This document shows, in pieces, positions 24,697 through 33,945 of a DNA stretch of 64,000 bases (position 1 is its first letter; each line of letters starts with the position of its first letter). This DNA comes from an uncultured bacterium. GTDB taxonomy: Bacteria > Bacillota > Clostridia > Lachnospirales > Lachnospiraceae. The DNA is taken from positions 1-64,000 of the forward strand of contig CAJMQQ010000007.1 of the NCBI GenBank assembly GCA_905215625.1, written 5' to 3'. The notes under the pieces are model-generated. The model made no database searches. It had not been told where the DNA came from and saw only the letters and a list, made by a program, of their open reading frames with translations. The translations under genes were made by a program, and so were the position numbers.

Positions 24697-24751
24697 GTTC
24701 AAATCTGGTTGTCGCCTTTCAGGAATCACAGAAATGTGGTTCCTTTTTTTG
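24697..24751 (+). repeat. attR: partial tRNA-Cys copy with terminator
   Basis: This is the second copy of the 55-bp repeat. Upstream of it, 24674-24696 carries more tRNA: GGT, anticodon loop CTGCAAC (GCA) and ACC, then the T-arm ACCAG/CTGGT and acceptor TGTCGCC. The 5' half of the tRNA (acceptor 5' strand, D-arm) is absent, so this is a fragment. The hairpin at 24720-24742 and the following T run complete the tRNA terminator. Confidence 0.88.
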
Positions 24752-24789
24752 TAGGTTGGAAATATCAACTATCCCCAATAAGACATTAA

Positions 24790-24818
24790 TTATGGCGGTC
24801 AGATCTTGACCGCCATAA
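24790..24818. terminator. Perfect 12-bp hairpin behind the oxidoreductase fragment
   Basis: TTATGGCGGTCA (24790-24801) pairs with TGACCGCCATAA (24807-24818) across a 5-base loop. It lies 38 bases beyond the stop of the leftward oxidoreductase. The T tract is weak on both strands. Confidence 0.55.
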
Positions 24819-24856
24819 AAGCTCAAATAATTCTATATTTTACTTGACGAACTCGT

Positions 24857-26206
24857 TTATTCCATAACGCGAATTGCATGATATCCTTCATGGATTGCAG
24901 TCATAATTTTTCTTGGTGCTACTGCATCTCCTATAACTGTTACATTGTCATACAATTCTTCTAATGGGTCTTCCAATAGATTATTTGCTCTGAAACCAGC
25001 TGCATTTAGTACGGTGTCACATACAATTTCTTTGGTTTCTCCGTCCTTTTCATAAACAACACTATTTTCTGTAATTTTAACAACTTTGGCATTTGCTTCG
25101 ATATTAACATTACGTTCTTTGATTATTTTTCTTAAATGCTGGTCATTATTTAAACAATGTGCTGCTGTAAATAAAATATCTGGCATCATTTCAATAATTG
25201 TTACATTATCCGCATTCTTTGCAACATCACATGCTGCTTCACTTCCTGCTAAACCGCCACCAATTACAAGGATAGATTTTTTAGTTCCATCAGGTTTTGG
25301 AAGAGCATATTCTTTTTCCGCATAACATTGTGGATTGACTGCACAGTAATAATGCTTTCCAGAGAAACCAGCTAATAGACATTCGTTACAGCCAACACAT
25401 GGAGTAATGTCTTCAGTATGCCCGCTTTTAACTTTTGTGGGCCAATATGGATCAGCCAACATTTGGTGTCCCATTCCCACATAATCCAAAGTACCATCTG
25501 CAATTACTTTCTTAGCAAGTTCTGGTTTGAAGTATTTTCCATCACCTAGTACTGGAATATGGACTACTTCTTTAATTGCTTTCTGTACATCTTCTTTATG
25601 CCCATCTTTACTGTAAACCGTTGTGATTGCTTGGAACCATTCTTCATAACATCCCGTATCTATATGCAAAGCAGAAACATTTGCTTTTTCTAAAATTTTT
25701 GCCATTTCAAGACCTTTATCTAAAGTTCTAAAACCTTCAACTCTTTGATGAGGAGTGAATTTAACAATTATTGGAAAATCTTTTGGTACATTTTTCTGGA
25801 TAGCTTCGATACATTCCAAAGTAAAACGCCTTCTGTTTTCTAAAGAGCCGCCATATTCGTCTGTTCGGTTATTCCACTGAATAGAATGGAACTGGTCTAA
25901 CAAGTATCCTCCATAAGCATATAACTCAACTGCGTCAGCGCCAGCGTCAACTGCCAGGGATGCAGAATAACCAACTTTGTTTACCAGAAATTTAATATCT
26001 TCTTTTAAAAAAGGCTTACAAATTAAATTAGGAAACCAGAAAGATGGGACACTACCCGCACTGTATGGTGGAGTAAATGGATCTGTAAATTGCTGTCTGC
26101 CTAATCCTGGAGATAGTTGCACACATACTTTTGCGCCATAATGATGACAGCGGTCAATCAGCATATTTAATCGTTCTACATGATGGAAGTCAGATAATTC
26201 AGTACA
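24857..26206 (-). pseudogene. 5'-truncated old-yellow-enzyme-type oxidoreductase
   Basis: The coding frame is open from 26206 and the first ATG is 26164 (435 residues). It has most of the FMN barrel (AKVCVQLSPGLGRQQ, GADAVELYAYGGYL), the Fe-S cysteine cluster PCVGCNECLLAGFSGKHYYC and the FAD/NAD domain (ILVIGGGLAGSEAACDVAK). Full enzymes of this class (2,4-dienoyl-CoA reductase, BaiCD/BaiH type) are about 640-670 residues, so roughly the first 100 or more, including the first barrel strands, are missing. No ribosome site precedes 26164. Probably non-functional. Confidence 0.75.
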
Positions 26207-26209
26207 TTA

Positions 26210-26545
26210 ATGAAAGATACTAAAAAATTTGGAAGTGATTTATTTAGTCAAATGTTAATCGCAAATCTAAATGAAAATTATCATAGTTTTGATATGCGTG
26301 AAAAACTTACAAAATTATGTGTTATGATTATTAAAAAAGCACAGGAAAAAGGAGAAATTAAAAATATGAATTCTCCTAGTGTACTTTATCGTACACTGGC
26401 ATATGCATTTACTGGATACGAAACCATGTGGTGTATTCAAAACAGTCAATTTAATTGGGAAGAGGAACTTTATGAAAGCATTGAAGCAGTCTTAGACGTT
26501 AGCGATGAATTACGGGAAGTATATAAAAAATATCTGACAGAATAA
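26210..26545 (+). pseudogene. TetR regulator lacking its DNA-binding domain
   Basis: The 111-residue frame (KKFGSDLFSQMLIANLNENY, LYRTLAYAFTGYETMWCIQN) looks like the ligand-binding half of a TetR protein. The N-terminal HTH is missing: a TAA lies directly upstream and there is no ribosome site. It is divergent from the truncated oxidoreductase, 3 bases away. Together they look like a TetR-enzyme pair whose shared promoter and both 5' ends were deleted. Confidence 0.7.
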
Positions 26546-26549
26546 ATAG

Positions 26550-26611
26550 AGACAGTTCTGCAGAATCTCAGGCTCTTTGAAAAAGTCTGGATTTCTGTGA
26601 ACTGTCTTTTT
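26550..26611 (+). terminator. Terminator after the TetR fragment
   Basis: AGACAGTTC (26550-26558) pairs with GAACTGTCT (26599-26607), followed by T residues. The loop is long (40 bases). Confidence 0.5.
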
Positions 26612-26645
26612 CTGATTACTTTAATTAAGTTTACACAGATGAGCA

Positions 26646-27815
26646 TTACCAGCTTAGTTTGCTGACATTGACGTCTTTGATGAAACCAGGTATCTGGTAC
26701 AGAACCAGTATGTCTGTAATTCCTTGTTCTTCGATAAAACTATTGATTTTTCCGTTAAAGTAGCGGAGATCAATCATATGGGTTTCGCCAAAATGAAGGG
26801 CCGCAAAGGGGGCAAAACTGTGTGCATACGAGTCTTTTATGATTAATAGTTTTTTGTCAGAATTTTGGGCAGGATTCTCGATTTTTGTCCACCCATGGTT
26901 GCCATCCAGGAATACCCGATACTGATCGCGGGTATTTAAGGCATCCATAGAATAGAGGCTGTGGATTGGTTGTGAACTGCCGTCATAATAAACATTCCAT
27001 TCAGGCTCACTGGCAGGACGGTAGAGCTGGATGGAGTCTGGAGAAATGGGAAGATTCAGCTTCGAGTGAATCGTTCCCAGGAAGTCTGTTGAAACTGTTT
27101 CTATAGCAAAATCAGATGAGGCAAGCGGAGTGATTCCGAGAGAATCTGCCCATGCAGTATAACCGGTGTAAGCGCCAGAAGAAGTCCAATGATGATCTGT
27201 GCGATAATAAAGGGCTTTGGATGATTCGTTGGAATCAGAGTGTGCAGCCAATAGGGCATCACGTATAGGAACCATCAGGGAACCGATGCCTTTTTGAGCT
27301 AAATCTGTAAGAATTCGGGCCTGAGAGAACGGGTGGGCAAATGGCGGCAGCTTATCAGTTAAAATCTCTGAAGCCGACGGAGTCAGCATGATACGGATAT
27401 GCTGGGAACCCAGGAGTTCTTCCTGCTTTTTCGCAAATGCGGATAAGCGTTCCAGGTTTTTTTCATAAAGCGTATCATCAATATCTTCATCATAAAGAGC
27501 TTCAATCAGGTACTGATCCGTTCCGAGCCATACGCCATTAATCTCTTTTTTTAGCTGAATTTGCTCTGCAGCTGTTTTTACTCCAATCCAGTTGTCGCGG
27601 AAGGGAAACTGGTCGCTTAAATATTTTTCATAATCTGTGCCGAATTTTCCGCTTTTTAAGCTGTCCCAGGAAAACTGGGGAAGCTGTGCCAGATAGCGGT
27701 TTTCTGTTTCTGAAAATCCCTTTTTGGGAAAGAATACAGACAAAAGAGTACCGCAGCCCAGAAAGGCACAGAAAAGGCCGGTTATAACAGCCGGATATAA
27801 AGATTGTTTTTTCAT
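26646..27815 (-). CDS. DHHW-family protein (AlgJ-like)
   Basis: The 389-residue product is anchored by an N-terminal segment (VITGLFCAFLGCGTLLSVFF). It has the SGNH-like DHHW motif YYRTDHHWTSSGAY, and a C-terminal LLIIKDSYAHSFAPFAALHF. In alginate-type systems AlgJ/AlgX partners of the MBOAT protein add acetyl groups to exported polysaccharide outside the membrane. It follows the MBOAT gene by 21 bases in the same leftward operon. The substrate is unknown. Confidence 0.85.
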   Translation of the reverse strand: MKKQSLYPAVITGLFCAFLGCGTLLSVFFPKKGFSETENRYLAQLPQFSWDSLKSGKFGTDYEKYLSDQFPFRDNWIGVKTAAEQIQLKKEINGVWLGTDQYLIEALYDEDIDDTLYEKNLERLSAFAKKQEELLGSQHIRIMLTPSASEILTDKLPPFAHPFSQARILTDLAQKGIGSLMVPIRDALLAAHSDSNESSKALYYRTDHHWTSSGAYTGYTAWADSLGITPLASSDFAIETVSTDFLGTIHSKLNLPISPDSIQLYRPASEPEWNVYYDGSSQPIHSLYSMDALNTRDQYRVFLDGNHGWTKIENPAQNSDKKLLIIKDSYAHSFAPFAALHFGETHMIDLRYFNGKINSFIEEQGITDILVLYQIPGFIKDVNVSKLSW

Positions 27816-27836
27816 AAAATGTCCTTTCTGGCCGCG

Positions 27837-29261
27837 TTAAAAGCGGAAATATAAAAATGGGTTATAGGTGGCGTCTACCAGATAGGCAACGGATAAAAAC
27901 AGAACCAGACCTAAAAACAGAGATTCCAGAATTTTTCCAGCGCTTTGAAATCTGGTTTTGCTGTCAGGAGATAAAACGCCTGCCGCTTTCGCAGGTAAAG
28001 GTGTTGAGCCAATTGCTGAAAGAAGAAGCAGAATCAGATTGCCGCACAGCAAAAATAACGTCCGTTCATTACAGAAAGGAAGTCCGGCGCCGCCAATCAT
28101 CTGAAGCAGATATGCAAATCCAGCGTTCATGTCTTCAAAAGCAAATAGGACCCAGCCAAATATGACCAGAAGACAGGCATAGATGTGCTGCATCCAGGAA
28201 GGGAGCCTGTTTAACCAGTTTTTAAAGATAAATTTTTCTAATAAAAGCAGGATTCCAAAATACAGTCCCCAGAGCAAAAAGTTTAAGTTCGCCCCATGCC
28301 AGATTCCGGTAAGGAGCCATACAATTAAAATATTGCGGACTTGGAGAAGCCGTCCATTCCGGTTGCCGCCCAGAGGGATATACACATATTCTTTGAACCA
28401 GGTTCCCAGGGAAATGTGCCAGCGTCTCCAAAATTCGGTGATGCTTTTGGAAATATACGGATAGCGGAAGTTATCCGGAAAACGGAATCCAAGCATATGT
28501 CCCATGCCGACTGCCATATCTGAGTAGCCGGAGAAATCAAAATAGATCTGAAAGGAAAATGCTAAAATTCCAATCCAGACCATTAAAACACTGCGATCTT
28601 GGGGAAGAATGGAACTGATTTCTGTCCATAAAGCGCCAGTCTGATTGGCCAATAATACTTTTTTTCCCAATCCAATGATAAAAAGGCGGATTCCCAGGGC
28701 AAACTGCTCCAGGTTTTCCTGGCGGTGATTCAGTTCCAGGGCAATGTCCTGATAGCGCACAATAGGTCCTGCAATTAACTGAGGGAACATAGAAACGTAT
28801 GCGCCAAAAGAGATTAGATTGTTCTGGACAGGCGCTTCGCCGCGGTAAACGTCAATGGTGTAGGACATCGTCTGGAAGGTGTAAAAGGAAATGCCGATAG
28901 GAAGAGCCAGCCCCAGAAGAGGAACGCTGCTTCCGGTCAATTCATTAAAGGAACGGATAAAGAAATCCGTATATTTGAAAACAATCAGCAAAGACAGATT
29001 GATTACAGCAGAAGAAGCAACCACCCATTTTGCTGCCGTAAGATTTCCGTTTTCTTTAAAAGAACCAACCAGTTTTCCATGAATAAAATCAACTAATGTG
29101 GAAAATAGAAGGAGGGAGATATAGACCGGCTCCCCCCAACCATAAAAAATAAGGCTTCCAATAAATAAAATCGTGTTGCGCAGCCGTTTTGGCGCTGCAA
29201 AATACAGCACCAGAAACAGCGGCAGAAAGCGGAATAAAAATAAAAGACTGCTGAATACCAT
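27837..29261 (-). CDS. MBOAT-family O-acyltransferase
   Basis: A 474-residue polytopic membrane protein. Indicators are FYGWGEPVYISLLLFSTLVD near the N terminus, SFYTFQTMSYTIDVYRGE, DFSGYSDMAVGMGHMLGF, WRRWHISLGTWFKEYVYIPL and the MBOAT histidine in GIWHGANLNFLLWGLYFG. It is related to AlgI/DltB/PatA and should pass acyl groups across the membrane to the DHHW protein. Its stop-to-start gap to the DUF4358 lipoprotein is 3 bases, so the three genes form one operon. Confidence 0.9.
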   Translation of the reverse strand: MVFSSLLFLFRFLPLFLVLYFAAPKRLRNTILFIGSLIFYGWGEPVYISLLLFSTLVDFIHGKLVGSFKENGNLTAAKWVVASSAVINLSLLIVFKYTDFFIRSFNELTGSSVPLLGLALPIGISFYTFQTMSYTIDVYRGEAPVQNNLISFGAYVSMFPQLIAGPIVRYQDIALELNHRQENLEQFALGIRLFIIGLGKKVLLANQTGALWTEISSILPQDRSVLMVWIGILAFSFQIYFDFSGYSDMAVGMGHMLGFRFPDNFRYPYISKSITEFWRRWHISLGTWFKEYVYIPLGGNRNGRLLQVRNILIVWLLTGIWHGANLNFLLWGLYFGILLLLEKFIFKNWLNRLPSWMQHIYACLLVIFGWVLFAFEDMNAGFAYLLQMIGGAGLPFCNERTLFLLCGNLILLLLSAIGSTPLPAKAAGVLSPDSKTRFQSAGKILESLFLGLVLFLSVAYLVDATYNPFLYFRF

Positions 29262-29264
29262 GGC

Positions 29265-29834
29265 TTATTGGAAGTAGCCATTAATAATGTCAATGGCAAT
29301 CTGGTTGTTTTCAGAAGCAGACTCTAAAGCTGCCTCGTCGCCTTTTTCCAAAGCTTCGTCGGTAGGACCGCCTAACATAACAAAAAATACATAGTCGCCA
29401 TGGCGGACTACCTGGGATGCCTGAATTTTGGAAACGTTCATTGGGTACTGCATGGTATCATTTACCAGACGATCCCGATAAGCATTCAGAGCGGTTTCGA
29501 CATCATCACCCTTACCTTCCTTGGCTTTTGCACCGATAAACGTTTCCACAAAGGTGCTGATCATGGGCATTTCCGCTACGTAACTTTCGCAAAGATCCGG
29601 AGAGAGACCAACAACATCGGCCATCATCTGGTCGTCGGCAGCAGTATTTGGAATATAATTCTCACCATAAGCTTCTTTTATGTCATTCAGAACATCATCC
29701 AGAGATACATTTACTACAGTTTCCTGGGCAGTTGTTTCATTTGCAGACGGACGGCTGGCACAGCCAGTCATAGTTGCAGCAGATAAGGAAGCTGCCATAA
29801 AAAATGCAAGTATTTGTTTCTTCATCATAATCAA
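29265..29834 (-). CDS. DUF4358 lipoprotein
   Basis: The product has about 189 residues with a lipobox (AATMTGC). DUF4358 features are VSLDDVLNDIKEAYGENYIP, MMADVVGLSPDLCESYV and SKIQASQVVRHGDYVFFVML. AGGAGG is 6 bases from a TTG (29834) and 12 from an ATG (29828), so the true start is uncertain by two codons. It is the first gene of the operon with MBOAT and DHHW. Family members repeatedly sit with these, but their role is not known. Confidence 0.85.
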   Translation of the reverse strand: MIMMKKQILAFFMAASLSAATMTGCASRPSANETTAQETVVNVSLDDVLNDIKEAYGENYIPNTAADDQMMADVVGLSPDLCESYVAEMPMISTFVETFIGAKAKEGKGDDVETALNAYRDRLVNDTMQYPMNVSKIQASQVVRHGDYVFFVMLGGPTDEALEKGDEAALESASENNQIAIDIINGYFQ

Positions 29835-30039
29835 TATAGTCCTCCTTTAAATGCCGAAATGGCTTTTACCCCATCATTATAAAGGAGAAGAAGAAAAAAT
29901 GCAATTTACGAATCTCTAAAGGATCCTTAAGAAATTAAAACAAGATATTACAGAAATAAAAACAAAACAAACCAGGATAAGTCTTTAAATTAGGCATAAT
30001 TTATGGTAAAATGTTCCTACTACGAAGGAGATAATTGCC

Positions 30040-30678
30040 ATGAATTCGTCACATTCCAAGAATCAAATTGCCTGGGTGAATGGCTGCCTGATTGCAGTAA
30101 ATATCTTATATTTTTTACTGCTTGAAGGAAAAGGATCCAGTCAAAATACGGAAATAATGGTAAAATATGGTGCGTTGTATGCGCCGCTGGTGGTCTTACA
30201 AAAAGAATATTATCGACTGATAACAGCAATGTTTATGCACTTTGGAATTGAACATTTAGTGAATAATATGCTGATTTTATTCGTTTTAGGGGATAACTTA
30301 GAGCGGGCGCTGGGAAAAGTAAAATATCTGATATTTTATTTGGCGTGCGGAATAGGAGCCAATATTGTTTCTGTCTATTTTTATTGGACAACTGAGCCGA
30401 ATGTGGTATCAGCAGGAGCATCTGGAGCGATATTTGGAGTTGTTGGCGGATTGATTTATGCAGTTCTCAGAAATAAAGGACGACTTGAGGATTTAAGCAG
30501 CAGACAATTAATTTTAATGGCAATTTTTTCTCTGTATCTGGGATTTACCAATGCAGGAACCAATAATACGGCCCATTTGTCGGGAATTTTTATCGGATTG
30601 CTGATGGGTGTGGTTCTGTATCGGAAGCCGAGGACAGAGGCAAGAAAGATAAGGAAACCAGGAGGAGATTGTTTATGA
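30040..30678 (+). CDS. Rhomboid-family intramembrane serine protease
   Basis: The 212-residue membrane protein has the rhomboid catalytic serine in VSAGASGAIFGVVGG and histidine in NTAHLSGIFIGLLMG. Other family blocks are RLITAMFMHFGIEHLVNNM and a short cytosolic tail. GAAGGAG precedes the ATG. Its last codons overlap the HIT gene. Confidence 0.9.
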   Translation: MNSSHSKNQIAWVNGCLIAVNILYFLLLEGKGSSQNTEIMVKYGALYAPLVVLQKEYYRLITAMFMHFGIEHLVNNMLILFVLGDNLERALGKVKYLIFYLACGIGANIVSVYFYWTTEPNVVSAGASGAIFGVVGGLIYAVLRNKGRLEDLSSRQLILMAIFSLYLGFTNAGTNNTAHLSGIFIGLLMGVVLYRKPRTEARKIRKPGGDCL

Positions 30679-31094
30679 AAGATGAGATGTGCATTTTTTG
30701 CAAAATAGCAAATGGAGAGATTCCATCTGCTACCGTATATGAAGATGAGGAATTTCGAGTCATTCTGGACTTGGGACCAGCTTCTGAAGGCCATGCATTA
30801 ATTCTTCCAAAAAATCATTTTAAAGATGTATGTGAATTAGATGCCGAAACTGCAGCAAAGGTACTTCCATTAGCGGCAAAAATAGGCGCAGCGATGAAAG
30901 AAACGCTGGGATGCGCAGGCTTTAATCTGGTTCAGAATAATGGTTTAGAAGCAGGCCAGACAGTATTTCATTTTCATATGCACATCATTCCAAGATATGA
31001 AGGCGGCCCGGCGATGGTAACATGGGAACCTCACACAGCAGATAGTGAGAAACTGGCTCAAATCGCAGAAAAGATTCAGAACGCCCTTTCATAG
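30675..31094 (+). CDS. HIT-family hydrolase
   Basis: ATG 30675 follows GGAGGAG and overlaps the rhomboid stop by 4 bases. The 139-residue product has the Hint-type pattern CIFCKIANGEIPSATVYED, LILPKNHFKDV and the HIT triad HFHMHIIPRYEGG. It would hydrolyse purine nucleoside phosphoramidates or dinucleotides. The early C-x-x-C may bind zinc. Confidence 0.92.
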   Translation: MKDEMCIFCKIANGEIPSATVYEDEEFRVILDLGPASEGHALILPKNHFKDVCELDAETAAKVLPLAAKIGAAMKETLGCAGFNLVQNNGLEAGQTVFHFHMHIIPRYEGGPAMVTWEPHTADSEKLAQIAEKIQNALS

Positions 31095-31108
31095 TTTAGG
31101 AGAATAAC

Positions 31109-31648
31109 ATGCAGCAAAAGATAAATGAGCTGTTGCTGTCTATGTATGAGGAATATCAGGCGACTCTTCGAGTATTGGCAAAATCGTATGGCATTCCGGA
31201 TAAAGATATTGACGATATTGTGCAGGAAACATTTATATCCTATTTTGGACATTATTCTTTAGAATGGACGTTAGATCGTAAGAAAGCAATGCTGGTAAGG
31301 ATTCTGAAAAATCGTTGTGTAGATTATCACAGAAAACAGCGAAAGGTGAATACGATTAGTATTGATTCTGAGGAATTTATTGAAGACTGCAGAATGTCTG
31401 AACAGTATTATACGGAATCCTCGTTTAATCAAATTTTTGAAAATGAGACTTTGAAAGAAGTATATAAGGTCATTGCCAAAATGAGTAAAGACTTACAAGA
31501 AGCGGCCATCCTGCATTTGATAGAAGGCCGGCCGCAGAAAGAAGTCTGTGAGATTCTGGGAATTAGCAGTGATGCCTGTCGTGCCAGAATTTCAAGAGCC
31601 AGGAAATTTCTCCGAAGGGAATTGAGAAAAGAGAATATGGATCATTAA
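31109..31648 (+). CDS. ECF-type sigma factor
   Basis: The 179-residue product has sigma region 2 (IDDIVQETFISYFGHYSL, KAMLVRILKNRCVDYHRKQR) and region 4 (EAAILHLIEGRPQKEVCEIL, SSDACRARISRARKFLRREL). TAGGAG precedes the ATG. It is 14 bases behind the HIT gene, and its end overlaps the convergent murG by 4 bases. No anti-sigma gene follows directly, but a one-pass DUF4367 protein lies beyond murG. Confidence 0.88.
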   Translation: MQQKINELLLSMYEEYQATLRVLAKSYGIPDKDIDDIVQETFISYFGHYSLEWTLDRKKAMLVRILKNRCVDYHRKQRKVNTISIDSEEFIEDCRMSEQYYTESSFNQIFENETLKEVYKVIAKMSKDLQEAAILHLIEGRPQKEVCEILGISSDACRARISRARKFLRRELRKENMDH

Positions 31649-32709
31649 TCGGCATACTGTTCAATTAATGAGATAACGGTGTTTACAGCGTTTCCCTGAT
31701 GGCTGTTTTCCATAGCAGAGATATAAGTCTGGCGATTGTTATATAACTGGGTAACAGCCTGATACAGCGTGTCATCAGTCAGATTTTCTTCTTCCAGTAC
31801 GGCGCTGAATCCCTGTTTGTCAAAAGACTTTGCATTTAAAATCTGATCGCCGCGACTTGCAGCAGCGGAGAGAGGAATCAGCAGATTCGGTTTCCGGAGA
31901 GCCAATATTTCACAGATGGAATTGGCGCCAGCTCTTGAAATGATCAGATCAGCAGCAGCAAATAAGTGTTTTAATGGGGCATCTACATATTCGTATTGTA
32001 CATATCCGTCTGTGCCAATTAGGGTTTCATCCAGATTACCTTTTCCACAGATATGTATAATCTGGAATTGCTGTAAAAGGCGGGGAAGGATGCTGCGGAC
32101 AGCAGTATTTACTTTGACAGAACCAAGACTGCCGCCGATAATCAGAATAATCGGCTTATCTGGTGTCAGGCCGGTATACTTTAAGCCTGCCAGACGATCG
32201 CCCTGGAGAATCTCGGCGCGGATTGGGGAACCAGTTAAGACTGCCTTATCAGCAGGAAGGTATGGCAATGTCTCTGGAAAATTGCAGCAGACTTTTTTTG
32301 CGGATGGGATGCACAGTTTATTGGCAAGGCCGGGCGTCATATCTGATTCATGAATAATCGTTGGGATTTTATAGTGCTTTGCAGCTAAAACGACAGGAAC
32401 AGAAACGAAGCCGCCTTTGGAAAATACCACATCGGGTTTATATTTTTTCATTAATTTTAGGGCTTCCAGATAGCCTTTTACAACACGGAACGGATCGGAA
32501 AAGTTTTTCAAGTCAAAATAGCGGCGGAGCTTGCCAGATGAGATAGCATCATAGGGGATGCCGGCGCTTTCGATCAGTTTTTTCTCAATGCCTTGTTTGG
32601 AACCAATATAATGGATTTCATAGCCTAATTCCTGTAAAGACGGAAGCAGTGCAAGATTCGGGGTAACATGGCCAGCGGTACCGCCGCCGGTCAGTATGAT
32701 TTTTTTCAT
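31645..32709 (-). CDS. murG: UDP-GlcNAc:undecaprenyl-PP-MurNAc-pentapeptide GlcNAc transferase
   Basis: The 354-residue product is MurG, the last cytoplasmic step of lipid II synthesis at the inner membrane face. The N-terminal loop is ILTGGGTAGHVTPNLAL; further marks are SKGGFVSVPVVLAAKHYKIP, IIHESDMTPGLANKL, IGGSLGSVKVN and ISRAGANSICEILAL. It is not in a dcw cluster here but stands alone between the sigma factor and a DUF4367 gene, facing leftwards. Confidence 0.95.
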   Translation of the reverse strand: MKKIILTGGGTAGHVTPNLALLPSLQELGYEIHYIGSKQGIEKKLIESAGIPYDAISSGKLRRYFDLKNFSDPFRVVKGYLEALKLMKKYKPDVVFSKGGFVSVPVVLAAKHYKIPTIIHESDMTPGLANKLCIPSAKKVCCNFPETLPYLPADKAVLTGSPIRAEILQGDRLAGLKYTGLTPDKPIILIIGGSLGSVKVNTAVRSILPRLLQQFQIIHICGKGNLDETLIGTDGYVQYEYVDAPLKHLFAAADLIISRAGANSICEILALRKPNLLIPLSAAASRGDQILNAKSFDKQGFSAVLEEENLTDDTLYQAVTQLYNNRQTYISAMENSHQGNAVNTVISLIEQYAD

Positions 32710-32839
32710 ATAAAAGACCTCCGGTATTTTTATAGTTATATAGTAACCAGAATAAAGAAAAAGTCAACCCTCAGAACCAGGGAAATTGGGGAAACAGAGG
32801 GAAGAATCAGCAATTTATAAAATCAATGCGAGGTGCAGC

Positions 32840-33865
32840 GTGGAAAGGAAAAAAGAGGCAGACAGCATTCAGTCTGAAGATAGAAAAATTGAATTACTGC
32901 TTCAGGAAGCGTTTGACTACAGCGACGAACAGCTTTTAAGGGAGCTGGAAATGGCCGAGGCCCAGGTGAAGTCTGCAAAAATGGCAGAGGAAGAAGCACT
33001 GGACAAAACTCAGGAGCTGGAGCCAGCGGATAAAGGCGAAAATGCAGCACCTTCCGATGAGTTTGAAGAGATCCTGAAAAAAATGAGGGAACGAGGAATC
33101 GAGCCGAAGCTGGAAAAAGAGCTTAGTGCAGCCACGTCTCACCCGATTATTGAACTGGACACTCATCTGCGGTCAGCGGAAATTTCGGAACCGGAGCGTC
33201 CGCCGGAGAAGGAAGCAGAAAAAACAGGTACGGAAAAAGCAAATACAGAAACAGGTACGGACAATACAGATGTGGAGGATACCCACAAGCCGCGTCGTTT
33301 TACCCGCAGGGCATGGGGACTTCTTTTGGCTGCTGCAATTGCAGGAGCTTTGCTGTGGACCACTGGAATTGGAGTCAGTGGCAGAAAAGAGTTGGAGTAT
33401 AGACCAGATGTAAGAGATGGGAAAAGCAGTGATATTGCTTGGGATAATGAAGAAGAAAATTATATTAATGTAGATAGTGAAGATGAAGCATATAAAATAA
33501 TAGAAGAAGAATTGGGAATTCCGGTGCTGAAGATTGGATATCGGCCGGATGGAATGAAGTTTAGTAAGTTAGTTTTGGAAAAAGAGTTTGCGTTTTTAGA
33601 ATTTGAGTATGAAGGAAAAAGAATACATTTAATGGAAAGCCGAAGATTTAATGAAAATTCGGATACACTTAGTTCTGATAGAAAAACATATATAGATGTA
33701 GAAAATAAATGGCTGGATAAAGTTTTAACTATTGAAAAAAATGTAAGTCCAGAAAAACAAGCGGAATATAGTATGACATTTGAAAAGGACAAAAATTTTT
33801 ATTACCTAGAAGGAATAATAGAAGAAGACGAATTTGAAAAAATAGTAGAAGAGTTAAGTTTTTAA
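32840..33865 (+). CDS. Membrane protein with DUF4367 domain
   Basis: GTG 32840, with GAGG 6 bases upstream, gives 341 residues and a natural start (MERKKEADSIQSED); the frame is open from TTG 32786 without a ribosome site. The first 155 residues are acidic and cytoplasmic, followed by one membrane helix (WGLLLAAAIAGALLW). The outer part is DUF4367 (VLKIGYRPDGMKF, later YYLEGIIEEDEFEKIVEELS). The design matches anti-sigma-like sensors, and the ECF sigma gene lies just across murG. The partnership is inferred. Confidence 0.75.
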   Translation: MERKKEADSIQSEDRKIELLLQEAFDYSDEQLLRELEMAEAQVKSAKMAEEEALDKTQELEPADKGENAAPSDEFEEILKKMRERGIEPKLEKELSAATSHPIIELDTHLRSAEISEPERPPEKEAEKTGTEKANTETGTDNTDVEDTHKPRRFTRRAWGLLLAAAIAGALLWTTGIGVSGRKELEYRPDVRDGKSSDIAWDNEEENYINVDSEDEAYKIIEEELGIPVLKIGYRPDGMKFSKLVLEKEFAFLEFEYEGKRIHLMESRRFNENSDTLSSDRKTYIDVENKWLDKVLTIEKNVSPEKQAEYSMTFEKDKNFYYLEGIIEEDEFEKIVEELSF

Positions 33866-33945
33866 TCTTAAGTCACAAATTAATATAAAAAACGTTTATA
33901 AATATGTCACATGAATTATAAATGGAATGAAGGGAGGCATATTTT

